A stretch of 64,000 bases of DNA from Burkholderiales bacterium (GTDB lineage: Bacteria; Pseudomonadota; Gammaproteobacteria; Burkholderiales; Casimicrobiaceae). The stretch is from positions 124,001 to 188,000 of the forward strand of contig JAEUPL010000021.1 of NCBI GenBank assembly GCA_016790165.1, read 5' to 3'. Made by a program: the position numbers and the translations under genes. Below the pieces are notes generated by a model. That model saw only the letters and a list, made by a program, of their open reading frames with translations. It was not told where the DNA came from and did no database searches. Below are positions 17,796-28,378 of this stretch, one piece after another. Within the stretch, counting starts at the first letter, position 1; each line of letters begins with the position of its first letter.

Positions 17796-18319
17796 AGACC
17801 GGCGATCAGTTGCTGGACATTGCGTTTCTCTACGTGATGCTGTCGTTCCTGTGCATTGGCGGCACCATTCCGCTGATTCCGGACATGCACCGCTTTTTTG
17901 TCGAGTCGCGCGGCCTGATGACGACGACCGAGTTTGCCGGTTACATCGCGCTTGCGCAGATCGCACCTGGCCCCAACATTCTGTACATCGCCCTGTTCGG
18001 CTATCACGTGGCTGGCGTTGCAGGTGCACTCACAGCGTTGTTCGCAATCAGTTTTGTGCCGTTCGTGTTGATGGTGATCGTCACGCGCACGTTCACGCGG
18101 CTCCAGGCGAATCCCTGGCGAGAGATCGTGCTGCGCGGACTCGCGCCGGTGACGGTGGGCCTGATGTTTGCGGGTTGTATGCTGTTGATGCGCGGATTTC
18201 CTGATTGGCGCGCGTGGTTGCTTGCCGCAATTTCGTTTGCGGTGTACCTCGGCACCCAGTGGCATCCGCTCTGGATGATTGGCTTCGGCGCCGTGGCGGG
18301 CATCGTGCTCGGCATGTAG
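17792..18319 (+). CDS. Chromate transporter, C-terminal half protein
   Basis: A 175-residue CHR-domain membrane protein with LCIGGTIPLIPDM near the N-terminus and ALAQIAPGPNILYIALFGYH, the second copy of the conserved PGPN motif. Start codon TTG 17792 overlaps the preceding TGA (TTGA), so there is no independent ribosome-binding site and translation depends on re-initiation. A longer upstream reading in this frame runs opposite the first half's composition and I ignore it. It is the partner of the upstream half in a two-gene short-chain CHR system. Confidence 0.88.
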   Translation: MKTGDQLLDIAFLYVMLSFLCIGGTIPLIPDMHRFFVESRGLMTTTEFAGYIALAQIAPGPNILYIALFGYHVAGVAGALTALFAISFVPFVLMVIVTRTFTRLQANPWREIVLRGLAPVTVGLMFAGCMLLMRGFPDWRAWLLAAISFAVYLGTQWHPLWMIGFGAVAGIVLGM

Positions 18320-18412
18320 CCGCTTTGCATGGTAATTGCCCTTGATTGCGACGCGTCATCAAAACGTCGACAATCGGCGTTGATGCCCGTGTCTTCAACT
18401 TCAGGAATCCGC

Positions 18413-18778
18413 ATGCGCGATGCCACGTTACCCGTTGTCCTGATCGCTGGCGGCCTTGCCATGCTCGGCTGGAACTACGGCTGGATTCCAGACTGGAATA
18501 CCTTGGTCGCGCTGGCGTTGGTCGCTGCCGGCGTGCTCATTCTGGCGCTGGATGGCGTTACGAAGAAGTCGTTGGTGGCGGGCCCGATCCTGATCGCCAT
18601 CGGTATTGGCTGGTATGGCCACTTCGATCTGGGGTGGCACTCACGACTGGTGATTCCGCTGATCATGATTTTCTCGGGCTTGATGATGCTGGTCGCGCGT
18701 TTTGCGCCGGTTCCGGACACTCGCATCCGTGGCATCCTGGCGCCGCGCGAGCGGGATGGCGAACAGAAATCAGAATAG
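18413..18778 (+). CDS. Small four-helix membrane protein (LiaF/LiaI-like N-terminal fold)
   Basis: A 121-residue hydrophobic protein with about four membrane segments (VVLIAGGLAMLGW, LVALALVAAGVLILAL, VAGPILIAIGIGWY, LVIPLIMIFSGLMMLVA) and a charged C-terminal tail. The arrangement resembles the membrane part of LiaI/LiaF-type or DUF5668 proteins, which accompany envelope-stress sensors, but I cannot assign a function. ATG 18413 (MRDATLPV) starts directly at the first helix and is preferred to a start 84 bases upstream. It lies 36 bases before accA. Confidence 0.7.
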   Translation: MRDATLPVVLIAGGLAMLGWNYGWIPDWNTLVALALVAAGVLILALDGVTKKSLVAGPILIAIGIGWYGHFDLGWHSRLVIPLIMIFSGLMMLVARFAPVPDTRIRGILAPRERDGEQKSE

Positions 18779-18814
18779 TCCGGAAGGTACGCCCTTCGGC
18801 CTAAAATCGCGGGC

Positions 18815-19780
18815 ATGGCAAAACAAACCTACCTCGACTTTGAGCAGCCGCTCGCCGAGCTGCAATCGAAGATCGACGAGTTGACCGAGCTCCATCATGG
18901 CGTCGATCAACTGGACGTATCCGACGAACTCAAGAAGCTAACGCGCAAGCTGGCTGATCTCAACAAGTCCATCTACGCCAAGCTCACCCCATGGCAAATT
19001 GCGCAAGTCTCGCGGCACGCACAGCGCCCCTACACACTGGACTACGCCACCGGGTTGTTCACCGAATTTGTTGAACTACACGGGGATCGGAGCTTCGCCG
19101 ACGACGCCGCGATTGTCGGCGGCCTTGCCAAGTTCGACGGTCAAAGCTGCATGGTGATCGGCCATCAAAAAGGGCGCGACACCAAGGAAAAAGTTTTGCG
19201 AAATTGGGGGATGCCGCGCCCCGAGGGCTATCGCAAGGCCTTGCGCATGATGAAGCTGGCCGACAAGTTTGGCCTGCCAATTTTCACCTTCGTGGATACC
19301 CCCGGCGCCTATCCTGGCGTCGGCGCCGAGGAACGCGGCCAGTCGGAAGCCATCGGTCGAAACCTCTTCGAAATGGCACAGATTCGCTCACCCATCGTCG
19401 TGACGATCATTGGTGAAGGCGGATCCGGCGGCGCGCTGGCCATTGCGGTCGGCGATGTGACAATCATGCTGCAGTACGCCACGTACTCCGTCATTTCGCC
19501 CGAAGGTTGCGCCTCGATTCTGTGGAAAAGCGCCGATCGCGCGCCTGAAGCCGCCGAGGGTTTGGGCATTACGGCAGAGCGCCTGAAGTCGCTGCGCCTG
19601 ATTGACCACGTCGTTCCGGAGCCCCCAGGCGGGGCGCATCGCGATCCCGTCAGCATGATGGGCAACCTCAAGAAAGTGCTGGCGGGCGAGCTGGAGCGGC
19701 TCCTGGCCTTGACGCCCGACAGGCGACTTTCCCTGCGCCGTGCTCGGCTTGCCGACTATGGTGCCTACAAGAGCGGCTGA
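18815..19780 (+). CDS. accA: Acetyl-CoA carboxylase carboxyltransferase subunit alpha
   Basis: The 321-residue alpha subunit of the carboxyltransferase, which moves the carboxyl group from biotin to acetyl-CoA to make malonyl-CoA, the first step of fatty acid synthesis. The start [16 protein letters not shown], the [20 protein letters not shown] segment, [11 protein letters not shown] and [14 protein letters not shown] are all hallmark AccA sequences. Length is normal for the family. Its 3' end overlaps the start of tilS. Confidence 0.97.
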   Translation: MAKQTYLDFEQPLAELQSKIDELTELHHGVDQLDVSDELKKLTRKLADLNKSIYAKLTPWQIAQVSRHAQRPYTLDYATGLFTEFVELHGDRSFADDAAIVGGLAKFDGQSCMVIGHQKGRDTKEKVLRNWGMPRPEGYRKALRMMKLADKFGLPIFTFVDTPGAYPGVGAEERGQSEAIGRNLFEMAQIRSPIVVTIIGEGGSGGALAIAVGDVTIMLQYATYSVISPEGCASILWKSADRAPEAAEGLGITAERLKSLRLIDHVVPEPPGGAHRDPVSMMGNLKKVLAGELERLLALTPDRRLSLRRARLADYGAYKSG

Positions 19781-21200
19781 CGGAGCGGACGATCCCGTCA
19801 TCGGCGCGGTGCGCGCTGCATTGCGGCGCGTCGGCGATCGCGCCAACGCAATCTGGTGTGTTGCATTCTCTGGCGGCATGGACTCGACCGTCCTCTTGCA
19901 CGCGCTGGTTGAACTCCGTTCGCAGGGCTTGCTGCAAGCAGGCAGCGACCACGCCGATGCAGACGACGGCGCAATGCGGAGGCGGCAGCTCGCCGCCCAT
20001 CACGTCCACCATGGGCTGAGCCCAAACGCCGATGAGTGGGCGGCGCACTGCGCCAGGGTATGCGCCGAATGGGAAGTGGCATTCACCGCCAGTCGTGTTG
20101 ACGTAGACCGGAAGAGCGCTTCCGGTCTCGAAGCGGCGGCCCGCGCGGCACGCTACGCCGCGCTCGATGCGCAAGCCTGCGACCGGATATTGCTGGCACA
20201 TCACGCGCGGGATCAGGCGGAGACGGTGTTACTGCAGTTGCTGCGCGGCGGCGGACCGCACGGCCTTGCGGCGATGCCGGCGCACGCCGACGTTGATAGC
20301 CGCTACCTGCGCCCGCTTCTGACCGTGTCTCACCAGGAGATTCGCGATTACGCAGCCCGCAACCAACTTGAATGGATCGATGACGAGAGCAACGACGATG
20401 CACGTTTCGCGCGCAACCGGCTGCGGCACAGGGTGTGGGCCGGGTTGACCGCCGCCTTCCCGTCCGCAGAACGGGCCATGGCCCGAGCCGCGGGTCTGCA
20501 AGCGGACGCGGCGTTCTTGCTCGACGAGCTCGCACGGGTCGACCTCGCACAGTGTCGTGACGGCGATGCGTTGCGATGGTCGGCATTGCAGGCGCTGCCT
20601 CGGCGTCGCCGTGCCAACCTGGTGCGCTACTGGGTGCGATGCCATGGGCTCACGATGCCTCCCGAGCGCCGACTGGACGATTGGCTACGCCAGCTCGATT
20701 GTGGGCGCGACACCCAGCGTATGGTGCTCTCGCTCGGCCCGCATCAACCCAGTCTGCGCCGCTACCGCGACTTGCTCTGCATCGCGCCCGAAGCCCTTGT
20801 CTGGGACGCTTGCTCCTGGACGGGCGGACCGCCCACAGAGATTCACCTTGGGGCATCGGGGTCGGTACGCTTCGAGCCGTCGGACGACGCGGACGCGGTG
20901 CGTGCTCCGCAGCGCGGCGAGGTGTGGACCTTGCGACCCCGCCAAGCCGGTGATCGCATTGCGCTGTCACCCCGGTCCGGGCATGTGTCGCTCAAGAATG
21001 TCATGCAGCATGCTGCGGTGCCACCCTGGCTGCGCGAGGTGTGGCCAATGTTGACCTGCGACAACGAAGTCGTCGCCGTGGCTGGCATTGCGACAGCATT
21101 TGCCTATAGAGTGCGCGCTACGCCCGACGCGGTCACCGCTCCAGACGGGGCGCCGCAAGTTCGCGGCGTTCAGTTGCAGTGGAAACCCGCTTGGCTTTAA
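19758..21200 (+). CDS. tilS: tRNA(Ile)-lysidine synthase
   Basis: A 480-residue enzyme that converts C34 of tRNA-Ile(CAU) to lysidine, allowing AUA decoding. The PP-loop ATP-binding motif FSGGMDST is at residues 37-44, followed by [36 protein letters not shown] and, at the C-terminus, [12 protein letters not shown]. It begins inside accA (ATG 19758 overlaps by 23 bases; an ATG at 19740 is also in frame), an arrangement common for this pair. Confidence 0.95.
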   Translation: MVPTRAADGADDPVIGAVRAALRRVGDRANAIWCVAFSGGMDSTVLLHALVELRSQGLLQAGSDHADADDGAMRRRQLAAHHVHHGLSPNADEWAAHCARVCAEWEVAFTASRVDVDRKSASGLEAAARAARYAALDAQACDRILLAHHARDQAETVLLQLLRGGGPHGLAAMPAHADVDSRYLRPLLTVSHQEIRDYAARNQLEWIDDESNDDARFARNRLRHRVWAGLTAAFPSAERAMARAAGLQADAAFLLDELARVDLAQCRDGDALRWSALQALPRRRRANLVRYWVRCHGLTMPPERRLDDWLRQLDCGRDTQRMVLSLGPHQPSLRRYRDLLCIAPEALVWDACSWTGGPPTEIHLGASGSVRFEPSDDADAVRAPQRGEVWTLRPRQAGDRIALSPRSGHVSLKNVMQHAAVPPWLREVWPMLTCDNEVVAVAGIATAFAYRVRATPDAVTAPDGAPQVRGVQLQWKPAWL

Positions 21201-21336
21201 TCGAAACGACACTATTGTTGCGGCATGAGGCACGACCGCGTCATCAAGAACTACCGCGTTCGCGTTGACGATGACAATCCGCGACTTCATGCGGCCGTCA
21301 CTGCAATGACACGATAAATACACAGGAGAAGACACA

Positions 21337-22308
21337 GTGTTCAAGAAAATCAGTAAGATCGCGGCGATCGTTTCGATCACCATGGCAGCTGGGAGCGCGC
21401 TCGCCGCTTACCCTGAAAAGCCGATTTCGGTGATCGTTCCGTTTGCTGCAGGTGGCCCAACGGATGTCGTGGGCCGCACATTGGCCCAAGCCATGAGTAA
21501 ACCGCTCGGTGGGTCGCTGGTCGTGGAGAACGTGGGCGGCGCCGGCGGCACCATCGGTGCCGGCAAGGTCGCCCGCGCTCCGGGCGACGGCTACACCCTG
21601 CTGTTTCACCACATCGGCATGTCGACGGCGCCTGCGCTCTACCGCAAGCTCGATTTCAAACCGCTCGATGACTTTATCCCGATCGGCGCTGTGGTCGACG
21701 TCCCGATGACGCTGATCGCCAAGCCGCAAACGACGCAAACCAACGCGAAGGAACTGATTGCGCATATCCGCGCCAACAAGGACAAGATCAATCTTGCCAA
21801 TGCGGGCGTGGGCTCGGCGTCGCACCTGTGCGGCCTGTTGCTGCAAAACGCGATGAAGACCGATCTGACCACCGTGCCATTCTCGGGCACCGGCCCGGCG
21901 ATGACCGCACTGCTGGGCGGCAATGTCGACGTGATGTGCGACCAAACAACCAACACGACCGGTCAGATCAAGGGTGGCAAGATCAAGGCGTTCGCTGTCA
22001 CCAGCAAGGGCAAACTGGCAACATTCCCCGAGCTGCCGCCTTTGGCCAGCGAGCTGCCCGGCTTTGAAGTCGGTGTGTGGCACATTCTTTACGCGCCCAA
22101 GAACACGCCGGCAGACGTGGTGAACAAGCTTCAAGGCGCGCTGCAAACGGCGATCAAAGACCCGGCCTTCCAGTCCAAGATGAAGGAACTGGGCGCCGAG
22201 ATCATGCCCGCCGACCGTCAGACGTCAGCGGGTGCGAAATCGCTGCTGCAAGCCGAAATCACCAAGTGGGCCCCGATCATTCAGGCGGCCAAGATCTACG
22301 CGGACTGA
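21337..22308 (+). CDS. Bug-family tripartite tricarboxylate transporter receptor
   Basis: A 323-residue periplasmic binding protein. Signal peptide MFKKISKIAAIVSITMAAGS ends near ALA-AYPEKP; the mature protein opens YPEKPISVIVPFAAGGPTDVVGR and includes VVENVGGAGGTIGAGKVARA, the signature of Bug (TctC-like) receptors. Translation starts at GTG 21337 with AGGAGAA upstream. No TctA or TctB membrane subunit is adjacent, as is usual for the many orphan Bug receptors of Burkholderiales. Ligand unknown, probably a small carboxylate or amide. Confidence 0.92.
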   Translation: MFKKISKIAAIVSITMAAGSALAAYPEKPISVIVPFAAGGPTDVVGRTLAQAMSKPLGGSLVVENVGGAGGTIGAGKVARAPGDGYTLLFHHIGMSTAPALYRKLDFKPLDDFIPIGAVVDVPMTLIAKPQTTQTNAKELIAHIRANKDKINLANAGVGSASHLCGLLLQNAMKTDLTTVPFSGTGPAMTALLGGNVDVMCDQTTNTTGQIKGGKIKAFAVTSKGKLATFPELPPLASELPGFEVGVWHILYAPKNTPADVVNKLQGALQTAIKDPAFQSKMKELGAEIMPADRQTSAGAKSLLQAEITKWAPIIQAAKIYAD

Positions 22309-22495
22309 GCACCCGTGTTCGTGAGCGGCCAGTCGCGCCGCTCACAACGACGGCTGGTTCTGACGAACAGGCTTGGTTCTTCGGGCCGCCCGAAGGCTGG
22401 CCCGTGCTCGTTCGCGTGTAGGCAGGTTCTAGCGCAAAGCTGGCCGGATCGGATTCGTAGAGGATGCCGAGCTTGACCGCGTCCCCGTCAAAAAG

Positions 22496-22747
22496 CTATT
22501 CGCCGCCGGTGCCCGTTTTCTCCGCGGGAGCAGCGTCAGCCTTCTCCATCAACTTGGTCAGGCAACCTGCGCAAGTGAACACCGTGCGACCGCCGACTTT
22601 CCGGGTCTTGCCACCACGAATGATGGCCGGTTGTTTGCAGGTGCCGCAGAGCCGGGTCCAACTACCGGCGACTGAACGCTTGCGCGGCGTCGCCGTTTGT
22701 TGACGAAATTTGGCGATCTGATTCGGATCGAGCATAGACGTCGTCAC
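22496..22747 (-). CDS. Small zinc-ribbon-like protein
   Basis: An 83-residue protein with two CxxC pairs, CGTCKQ (about residue 34) and CAGCLT (about 59), in a basic sequence containing GGKTRKVGGRTVF. This spacing suits a single treble-clef or rubredoxin-like zinc site. The start is GTG 22747 or ATG 22735. No neighbour suggests a function; the composition (basic body, Ala/Glu tail) and the intact ribbon make it a probable real gene. Confidence 0.62.
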   Translation of the reverse strand: MTTSMLDPNQIAKFRQQTATPRKRSVAGSWTRLCGTCKQPAIIRGGKTRKVGGRTVFTCAGCLTKLMEKADAAPAEKTGTGGE

Positions 22748-22953
22748 CTTGCATTACGCTTCATCGGCACCAGCAGCAACGAGTCAGGCAACAAGTTCGT
22801 GTAAAACTTGGCACTCCCATTGCATCCCACGCCACACGCCATTGGGCCTGTACTGATTGAGCCCAGCCACGACTGCGCCAGAGGCTCGCCAATCATCACT
22901 GCGTAGCAAACTGCCGCGCTCGATAAAGCGTTGATTTTTCAACGGCCTATATT

Positions 22954-23409
22954 ATGTCTCAAAAGCGCTTTCTTCGCCACTACGCCGCCCTGACCATGCC
23001 TGTAAAAACACGTTCATCTCTGTCGCACTTCGCATCCAAGGCCGTACCTGGCTTCGTCGTGCCGCTGGTCGTTTTCCTGCTCGTCGTCGTCGCGCTGGCA
23101 GCCCTTTATGGCCTCGTTGTGTGGAAGTGGAGCTACTCCGACGGAGAGCGAGCCGGCGTCGTGCAGAAGTTCTCGCGCAAAGGCTGGATCTGCAAGACAT
23201 GGGAAGGTGAACTGAACATGGTGGTACTGCCAGGCGCGGTGCCCGAGAAGTTTTTCTTCACCGTGTGGGACGACAATGTCGCTTCCGCTATCAACCGCTC
23301 GATCGGCAAACGGGTATCGTTGCACTACGAGGAGAAAGTCGGTTTGCCCACCAGTTGCTTCGGCGAGACGCGATATTACATTCGCAAGGTCACGCCGCTT
23401 AGCGACTGA
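22954..23409 (+). CDS. Membrane-anchored hypothetical protein
   Basis: A 151-residue protein with one strong membrane helix (about residues 33-58, VVPLVVFLLVVVALAALYGL) followed by a globular domain containing SDGERAGVVQKFSRKGWICK, KTWEGELNM and SIGKRVSLHYEE. Small proteins with this layout occur widely in proteobacteria without an assigned function. The start may be ATG 22954 or the later ATG 22996 (MPVKTRS), nearer the helix. It is convergent with kdsB. Confidence 0.75.
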   Translation: MSQKRFLRHYAALTMPVKTRSSLSHFASKAVPGFVVPLVVFLLVVVALAALYGLVVWKWSYSDGERAGVVQKFSRKGWICKTWEGELNMVVLPGAVPEKFFFTVWDDNVASAINRSIGKRVSLHYEEKVGLPTSCFGETRYYIRKVTPLSD

Positions 23410-23428
23410 GATTGCTGGCAAATCGAAA

Positions 23429-24184
23429 TCAGCGCGAGGCAAGCAGGCGAGCGTAGTCCTGCGGCGTATCGATACCAGGGGGCAGTGGCTCTTTCACGAT
23501 GGCGACGGCGATGCGATAGCCATGCGCGAGCGCGCGCAGTTGCTCCAGCGATTCAAAGCGCTCAATCGTCGGCACGGACAGGTTCGGAAAAGCGCGCAGG
23601 AATGACGCGCGATAGGCATACAAGCCGATGTGACGATACAGGGGTAGCCCCGCAGGCAAGTCGGCTACCTCCCCGTGCTGCCATGCGTCGCGTGCGAACG
23701 GGATCGGTGCCCGGCTGAAATAGAGCGCGCGACCATCTTCGCCAATCACGCACTTCACCACGTTGGGATTGCGCGCATCGGCCACGTCGTGAATAGCATG
23801 GCAAAGCGTAGCAACGGCCGCTTCCGAGTCGGCGCGGAGCACGTCCGCAACGCGGTCGATCGCCGTTGGCGGGATTTCGGGCTCATCGCCCTGAACGTTG
23901 ACCACGACGTCGTCGTCAGCCAGCTGCAACAATGTCGCAACTTCGCTCAACCGATCGGTACCGGTCGCGTGATCCGACCGCGTCATCACCACGCGCACCG
24001 CTGCGGCGATGCACACGTCACGGATGCGATCGTCGTCGGTTGCGACCACGACCTCGCGCGCCCCCGAAAGCGCCGCCTGCTCCGCGACACGCACCACCAT
24101 GGCCTTGCCGTCAAGATCAATGAGCGGTTTGCCAGGAAAGCGGGTGGACGCGTAGCGCGCCGGTACGACAGCGACAAATGACAT
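23429..24184 (-). CDS. kdsB: 3-deoxy-manno-octulosonate cytidylyltransferase
   Basis: A 251-residue CMP-KDO synthetase, which activates KDO for attachment to lipid A. The nucleotide-binding start SFVAVVPARYASTRFPGKPL, ARVVMTRSDHATGTDRL-type segment and VNVQGDEPEIPP are diagnostic. ATG 24184 gives the family start; upstream in-frame codons are spurious. It is the last gene of the exbB-exbD-lpxK-Trm112-kdsB block. Confidence 0.96.
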   Translation of the reverse strand: MSFVAVVPARYASTRFPGKPLIDLDGKAMVVRVAEQAALSGAREVVVATDDDRIRDVCIAAAVRVVMTRSDHATGTDRLSEVATLLQLADDDVVVNVQGDEPEIPPTAIDRVADVLRADSEAAVATLCHAIHDVADARNPNVVKCVIGEDGRALYFSRAPIPFARDAWQHGEVADLPAGLPLYRHIGLYAYRASFLRAFPNLSVPTIERFESLEQLRALAHGYRIAVAIVKEPLPPGIDTPQDYARLLASR

Positions 24185-24201
24185 CCGAGTCTCCGCGCGA
24201 T

Positions 24202-24390
24202 CTACCGTGCAGCCTCGCACTCTTCCGGCGTCAGCTTGCGGGCCTCATCCTCCAGCATCACCGGAATTCCGTCACGAACCGGATAGGCGAGTTTCGCCGA
24301 GAGTGACCACAGTTCACCGCGCTCGCGCTCATAGTGCAAGGCGCCTTTGGTAACAGGGCAAACCAATATTTCAAGCAGTTTCGGATTCAT
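24202..24390 (-). CDS. ycaR: Trm112/YcaR family small protein
   Basis: A 62-residue protein of the Trm112 family ([18 protein letters not shown], then [17 protein letters not shown]). Eukaryotic Trm112 is an activator of methyltransferases; the bacterial protein's role is unclear. Its ATG at 24390 lies inside the 3' end of lpxK (20-base overlap), and it precedes kdsB by 17 bases, the usual betaproteobacterial and gammaproteobacterial position. Confidence 0.92.
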   Translation of the reverse strand: MNPKLLEILVCPVTKGALHYERERGELWSLSAKLAYPVRDGIPVMLEDEARKLTPEECEAAR

Positions 24391-25426
24391 TGTGGCCAGT
24401 GTGATCAACGCGACCGAGGCGCTCATTCGCCATGCGTATCGCGCGTAGAAGTTTACGCTTGGTCTCGACGGCAAAGTGAACCGTCAGTGGCACCGCCCAC
24501 ATCCGGTGGTCGGCGAAGGAGCGGCATTTCGTGGCATCTTTCTCCGTCATCAGTACGGTGCGCTCACCAAGACGGTCGAAGTCACGCTTGCGAAATGCAT
24601 GGTGATCAGGAAACTCATACAACTCCCCGTCTACGCCGACGCGTCCCAGTGCCATGGCGAACTGCCGGGGGTGCGCGATGCCAGCGACAATGGCAGGTCG
24701 CGCCCCTCGAAAGGTAGCGAGAGGCGTCCTGCGTGCCGGTTCGACCAGCGCATAGGCTTCACCCAATCGTCGCTTGACCACGTGGTGCGGGCCTTCCTTG
24801 TAGCCCTGCGCAGGGGACACCCACGACGACATCAACCGCAAAACGCAGTTCTCGGCACGAGCGAGTGGCTCGCGAAGCGGGCCGGCGGGCAATAACCGTT
24901 CATTGCCGTAGCGACGTTCGGCGCTGACGACTTCAATTTCTATGTCACGTGCGAGACGGTAGTGCTGAAGAGCATCGTCGGCCACCACAACGTCCGTGGC
25001 TGGCTCCGCTTCGAGCAACGCATCCACCGCCGCCACGCGATCCGAGCAGACCACGACCGGGACGCCCAGCGTGTAGTGCAGCAAGGGCTCGTCGCCCACT
25101 TCGTTCACCGTCGAACGCGATGTGACACGCAGCGGCCGACGCGGACTGACTGGGTAGCCCCGGCTCACAACCCCAGGCCGGTAGCCCGCTTGCCTCAGGC
25201 AGCGTATCACCGCCTGAACCACAGGGGTTTTGCCGGCCCCTCCCACCACGATGTTGCCCACCACGACGACGGGAACGCCTGGGTGCACTGATCGAAGCAG
25301 TCGGACGCGATACAACCAGCGCCGCGCACGCCCAAGTAGCCCCATCAGGGCAGACAGCGGCAACAGCAACGTGGCCAGGGCGCTGGGCCGCCGCGACCAC
25401 CAAGCGTTTTCAAGCCACTTGCGCAT
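24371..25426 (-). CDS. lpxK: Tetraacyldisaccharide 4'-kinase
   Basis: A 351-residue inner-membrane-associated kinase that phosphorylates the lipid A disaccharide at the 4' position. The P-loop [14 protein letters not shown] lies at residues 56-68, after an N-terminal hydrophobic stretch; [28 protein letters not shown] and TEKDATKC are conserved LpxK segments. It lies 95 bases downstream of exbD and overlaps the Trm112 gene. Confidence 0.95.
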   Translation of the reverse strand: MRKWLENAWWSRRPSALATLLLPLSALMGLLGRARRWLYRVRLLRSVHPGVPVVVVGNIVVGGAGKTPVVQAVIRCLRQAGYRPGVVSRGYPVSPRRPLRVTSRSTVNEVGDEPLLHYTLGVPVVVCSDRVAAVDALLEAEPATDVVVADDALQHYRLARDIEIEVVSAERRYGNERLLPAGPLREPLARAENCVLRLMSSWVSPAQGYKEGPHHVVKRRLGEAYALVEPARRTPLATFRGARPAIVAGIAHPRQFAMALGRVGVDGELYEFPDHHAFRKRDFDRLGERTVLMTEKDATKCRSFADHRMWAVPLTVHFAVETKRKLLRAIRMANERLGRVDHTGHNESETA

Positions 25427-25521
25427 GAGGATGCGGCCCAGCCGCCCTGCCAGTCATTGCAGGGGCCAACCCCACTGCCACGAAGGCCGTTTCGCCATCC
25501 CGGCGCATGGCGTTGCTTGCC

Positions 25522-25941
25522 TTATTTGCCCGCAGACTGCGTGGCAAACGTGATGTTTGCAAACTGCGCCAGTCGCGCCGCTTCCATCACGTGCACGACG
25601 TCCTGATGCTTCGCTGCAGCATCGGCGTGAATGATGATCACCGGGTCTGTGGTGCTCCCTGCGGCATCCTTGAGCATTTGGGCAAAGGCGGCGACACCAG
25701 TGAACGTGAACGCGCGCTTATTGATCTCGAACCTGCCGGCCGCATCAATCGCGACTTGGATTTCCTTCGGCCGCTGCACCTGCTTCTCCGCATCGGCCTC
25801 GGGAAGCGAAATCTTGAGTTCAGTAAATTTGCTATACGTCGTCGACGCCATCAGGAAGATCAGCACGACGAGCAAGACGTCGATCAACGGAATGAAGTTG
25901 ATCTCCGGCTCTTCACGAAAGCGGCCACGGCGAAAGTTCAC
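25522..25941 (-). CDS. exbD: Biopolymer transport protein ExbD/TolR
   Basis: A 139-residue protein with one N-terminal membrane helix (about residues 16-34) carrying the essential Asp21 (INFIPLIDVLLVVLIFLM), and a periplasmic domain with PVIIIHADAAAKHQDVV. With ExbB it forms the proton-driven motor for TonB- or Tol-type envelope transport. Start GTG 25941 overlaps the exbB stop by 4 bases (GTGA). Confidence 0.93.
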   Translation of the reverse strand: MNFRRGRFREEPEINFIPLIDVLLVVLIFLMASTTYSKFTELKISLPEADAEKQVQRPKEIQVAIDAAGRFEINKRAFTFTGVAAFAQMLKDAAGSTTDPVIIIHADAAAKHQDVVHVMEAARLAQFANITFATQSAGK

Positions 25942-26546
25942 TTGCTGCGATCCCCGTGAAGGATATCGACCATTCGCGTCGCCTGCTGCTCCATTTCAAT
26001 AAGCAGCGAGTCGACCTTACCGCGGAAATAGCGGTAGAACATCAGCGCGGGCACAGCCACAATGATACCCATGGCGGTGTTGTAGAGGGCCACCGAAATA
26101 CCGTTCGCCAGACGTGTCGGATCCACGCCCGCGGTACCCGTGCTGCCGAAAATCTCGATCATGCCGATGATGGTGCCCAGCAGCCCCATCAGCGGTGCAG
26201 CCGCCGCAATAGTACCAATCGCGTTCAAGTACTTTTCGAGTCCGTGGGCGACGACGACGCCAGTCTCTTCAATCGCTTCTTTCACCACGGGGCGCGGTGA
26301 CTTGATATTGGCGAGCCCCGCTGCGAGCACCTGCCCCATCGGCCCCTGACCGGCGGTCAAATCAACGAGCTCCTGGGTCAGGCCCTGCTTGCGGTACTCA
26401 CCAATCACCTTATCAACCAGACCAGCGGGAAGAATCTGGGCGCGCCGCAACGTCCACGCGCGCTCGATGATCAGTGCCAACGCTGCAATCGACACAAAGA
26501 TAAGCGGCCAGATTGGCCAGCCGGCCGCCTTGATGATGTCCCACAT
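25938..26546 (-). CDS. exbB: MotA/TolQ/ExbB proton channel protein
   Basis: A 202-residue protein with three membrane segments; GLLGTIIGMIEIFG and the NGISVALYNTAMGIIVAVPALMFY-type region are characteristic of ExbB/TolQ proton channels. ATG 26546 (MWDIIKAAGWP) is placed directly before the first helix; the longer reading adds 23 poor residues. It is first in the block with exbD and lpxK, an arrangement where the motor is associated with lipid A genes. Confidence 0.93.
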   Translation of the reverse strand: MWDIIKAAGWPIWPLIFVSIAALALIIERAWTLRRAQILPAGLVDKVIGEYRKQGLTQELVDLTAGQGPMGQVLAAGLANIKSPRPVVKEAIEETGVVVAHGLEKYLNAIGTIAAAAPLMGLLGTIIGMIEIFGSTGTAGVDPTRLANGISVALYNTAMGIIVAVPALMFYRYFRGKVDSLLIEMEQQATRMVDILHGDRSK

Positions 26547-26659
26547 GCCGGAGATGCTCCGATTAATCTGTAAGTTGCAGTGTAACGCCCGAGCGCGCTT
26601 TTCGATGCCACACACTCGGCAGGCGACTATTGCTTGTCCGCGATCACCCGTGCGTGCGG

Positions 26660-28378
26660 TCAGGTCGGCTTCCAGCCGTCTTTCAGTGTCGTGGCACGAT
26701 TGAATACCAGCGCGCCCGGCCGCGAGAGCTTGCGGTCGGCCGTGAAGTAACCATTGCGTTCGAACTGCCAGCTCTCATCCACCTTCGCGTTGGCCAGCGA
26801 GGGTTCCAGCCACGCGTTCACGATCTTGAGGGAATTCGGGTTCAGATAGTCTTTGTAGTCGCCCTCGCCCGCGTCCGGGTTCTCGACGTTGAACAGCCTG
26901 TCGTAGAGCCGCACCTCCGCCTGGATGCCGTCGAGCTTACTGACCCAATGAATCGCGCCCTTGACATTGCGCCCCCCGGTGCCGCTCTTGGTCGCCGGGT
27001 CGTACGTGGCATAGATCGCTATCACGTTGCCTGCCGCGTCCTTCTCGATACGCTCGCACTTGATGATGAAAGCGTGACGCAGCCTGACTTCGCCGCCGGG
27101 CACCAATCGGAAGAAGCCCTTCACGGGGTTCTCCATGAAGTCTTCACGCTCGATGAACACCTCGCGGGCGAACTTGAAATCACGCTTGCCACGTGACTCA
27201 TCATGCGGGTGCACCGGCGCCGAGCACGGTTCGAACTGGCCTTCCGGATAGTTTTCAATGACCACGCGGATGGGGTCAAGCACCGCCATCGCGCGGGAGG
27301 CGACGGCATCGAGATCGTCGCGCAACGCGCGTTCAAGGTCGCCCATATCGATCCACTGGTGCGCCTTTGATACGCCTGCACGTTCGGCGAACAGACGAAT
27401 CGACGCAGGCGTGAAGCCGCGGCGGCGCAGGCCCGCGAGCGTCCAGAAGCGCGGATCGTCCCAGCCGTCAACGTAGCCCTTCTCCACCAACTCAAGCAGC
27501 TTGCGCTTGCTCATCACGGTGTAGCTCAGGTTGAGCCTGGCAAACTCAATTTGTTGCGGATTCGGCGCGGGCAGCTTGCCCGACTCCACGAGGCGCTCGA
27601 GCACCCAGTCGTAAAGCGGACGGTGCGCTTCAAACTCAAGCGTGCACAGTGAGTGCGTGATGCGCTCGAGTGCATCGCTGATGCAATGCGTGTAGTCGTA
27701 CATCGGGTACACACACCACTTGGCACCCGTACGGTGATGCTCGGTATGGCGGATGCGATAGATCGCCGGATCGCGCAGATTGATGTTCGGCGATGCCATG
27801 TCGATTTTTAGGCGCAGGATGTGCGCGCCATCCGCGTGCAAGCCACGCTTCATCTCGTCAAAGAGACGAAGGTTCTCCGCCACGCTGCGGTCGCGAAACG
27901 GCGAATTCCTGCCGGGCTCAGTCAGCGTGCCGCGATTGACGCGCATTTCGTCGGCAGACTGACTGTCGACATAAGCGAGGCCACGCTCGATGAAATGCTG
28001 CGCAAACGCGTACAGCGTGTCGAAATAGTCACTGGCGTAGAAGAGCTTGTCGTTGAACGAGAAGCCCAGCCACTCGACCATCTCCTTGATCGAGTCTTCG
28101 TACTCGATGTCTTCCTTGACTGGATTGGTGTCGTCGAAACGCAGGTGGCAGACACCGCCGTAGTCCTTCGCCAGACCGAAATTCAGGCAGATCGACTTGG
28201 CGTGACCGATGTGCAAATAACCATTCGGCTCCGGCGGAAAGCGCGTGATGACCTTGCCGCCGTGCTTGCCGCTTGCATTGTCGGCATCGATGACCTGTCG
28301 AATGAAGTTGGAAACACTGGGCGACGATCTGTCGCCGGCGGAGTCGGACGCGATTTTGGGACTCGACGAAGCAGTCAT
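26660..28378 (-). CDS. glnS: Glutamine--tRNA ligase
   Basis: A 572-residue class I synthetase charging tRNA-Gln. The HIGH motif [16 protein letters not shown] (HIGH at 56-59), FDDTNP, and the KMSKS-type [11 protein letters not shown] are present, followed by the beta-barrel anticodon-binding domains. It coexists with gltX (7486-8907), consistent with direct Gln-tRNA charging. The start is ATG 28378 after which a Ser-rich stretch precedes SNFIRQVID. Confidence 0.97.
   Translation of the reverse strand: MTASSSPKIASDSAGDRSSPSVSNFIRQVIDADNASGKHGGKVITRFPPEPNGYLHIGHAKSICLNFGLAKDYGGVCHLRFDDTNPVKEDIEYEDSIKEMVEWLGFSFNDKLFYASDYFDTLYAFAQHFIERGLAYVDSQSADEMRVNRGTLTEPGRNSPFRDRSVAENLRLFDEMKRGLHADGAHILRLKIDMASPNINLRDPAIYRIRHTEHHRTGAKWCVYPMYDYTHCISDALERITHSLCTLEFEAHRPLYDWVLERLVESGKLPAPNPQQIEFARLNLSYTVMSKRKLLELVEKGYVDGWDDPRFWTLAGLRRRGFTPASIRLFAERAGVSKAHQWIDMGDLERALRDDLDAVASRAMAVLDPIRVVIENYPEGQFEPCSAPVHPHDESRGKRDFKFAREVFIEREDFMENPVKGFFRLVPGGEVRLRHAFIIKCERIEKDAAGNVIAIYATYDPATKSGTGGRNVKGAIHWVSKLDGIQAEVRLYDRLFNVENPDAGEGDYKDYLNPNSLKIVNAWLEPSLANAKVDESWQFERNGYFTADRKLSRPGALVFNRATTLKDGWKPT

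Noticed and set aside
22487-22497. AAAAAGCT near a small zinc-ribbon gene as a repeat end
   Set aside because: No GTCGAC centre 58 bases inward and no matching opposite end.
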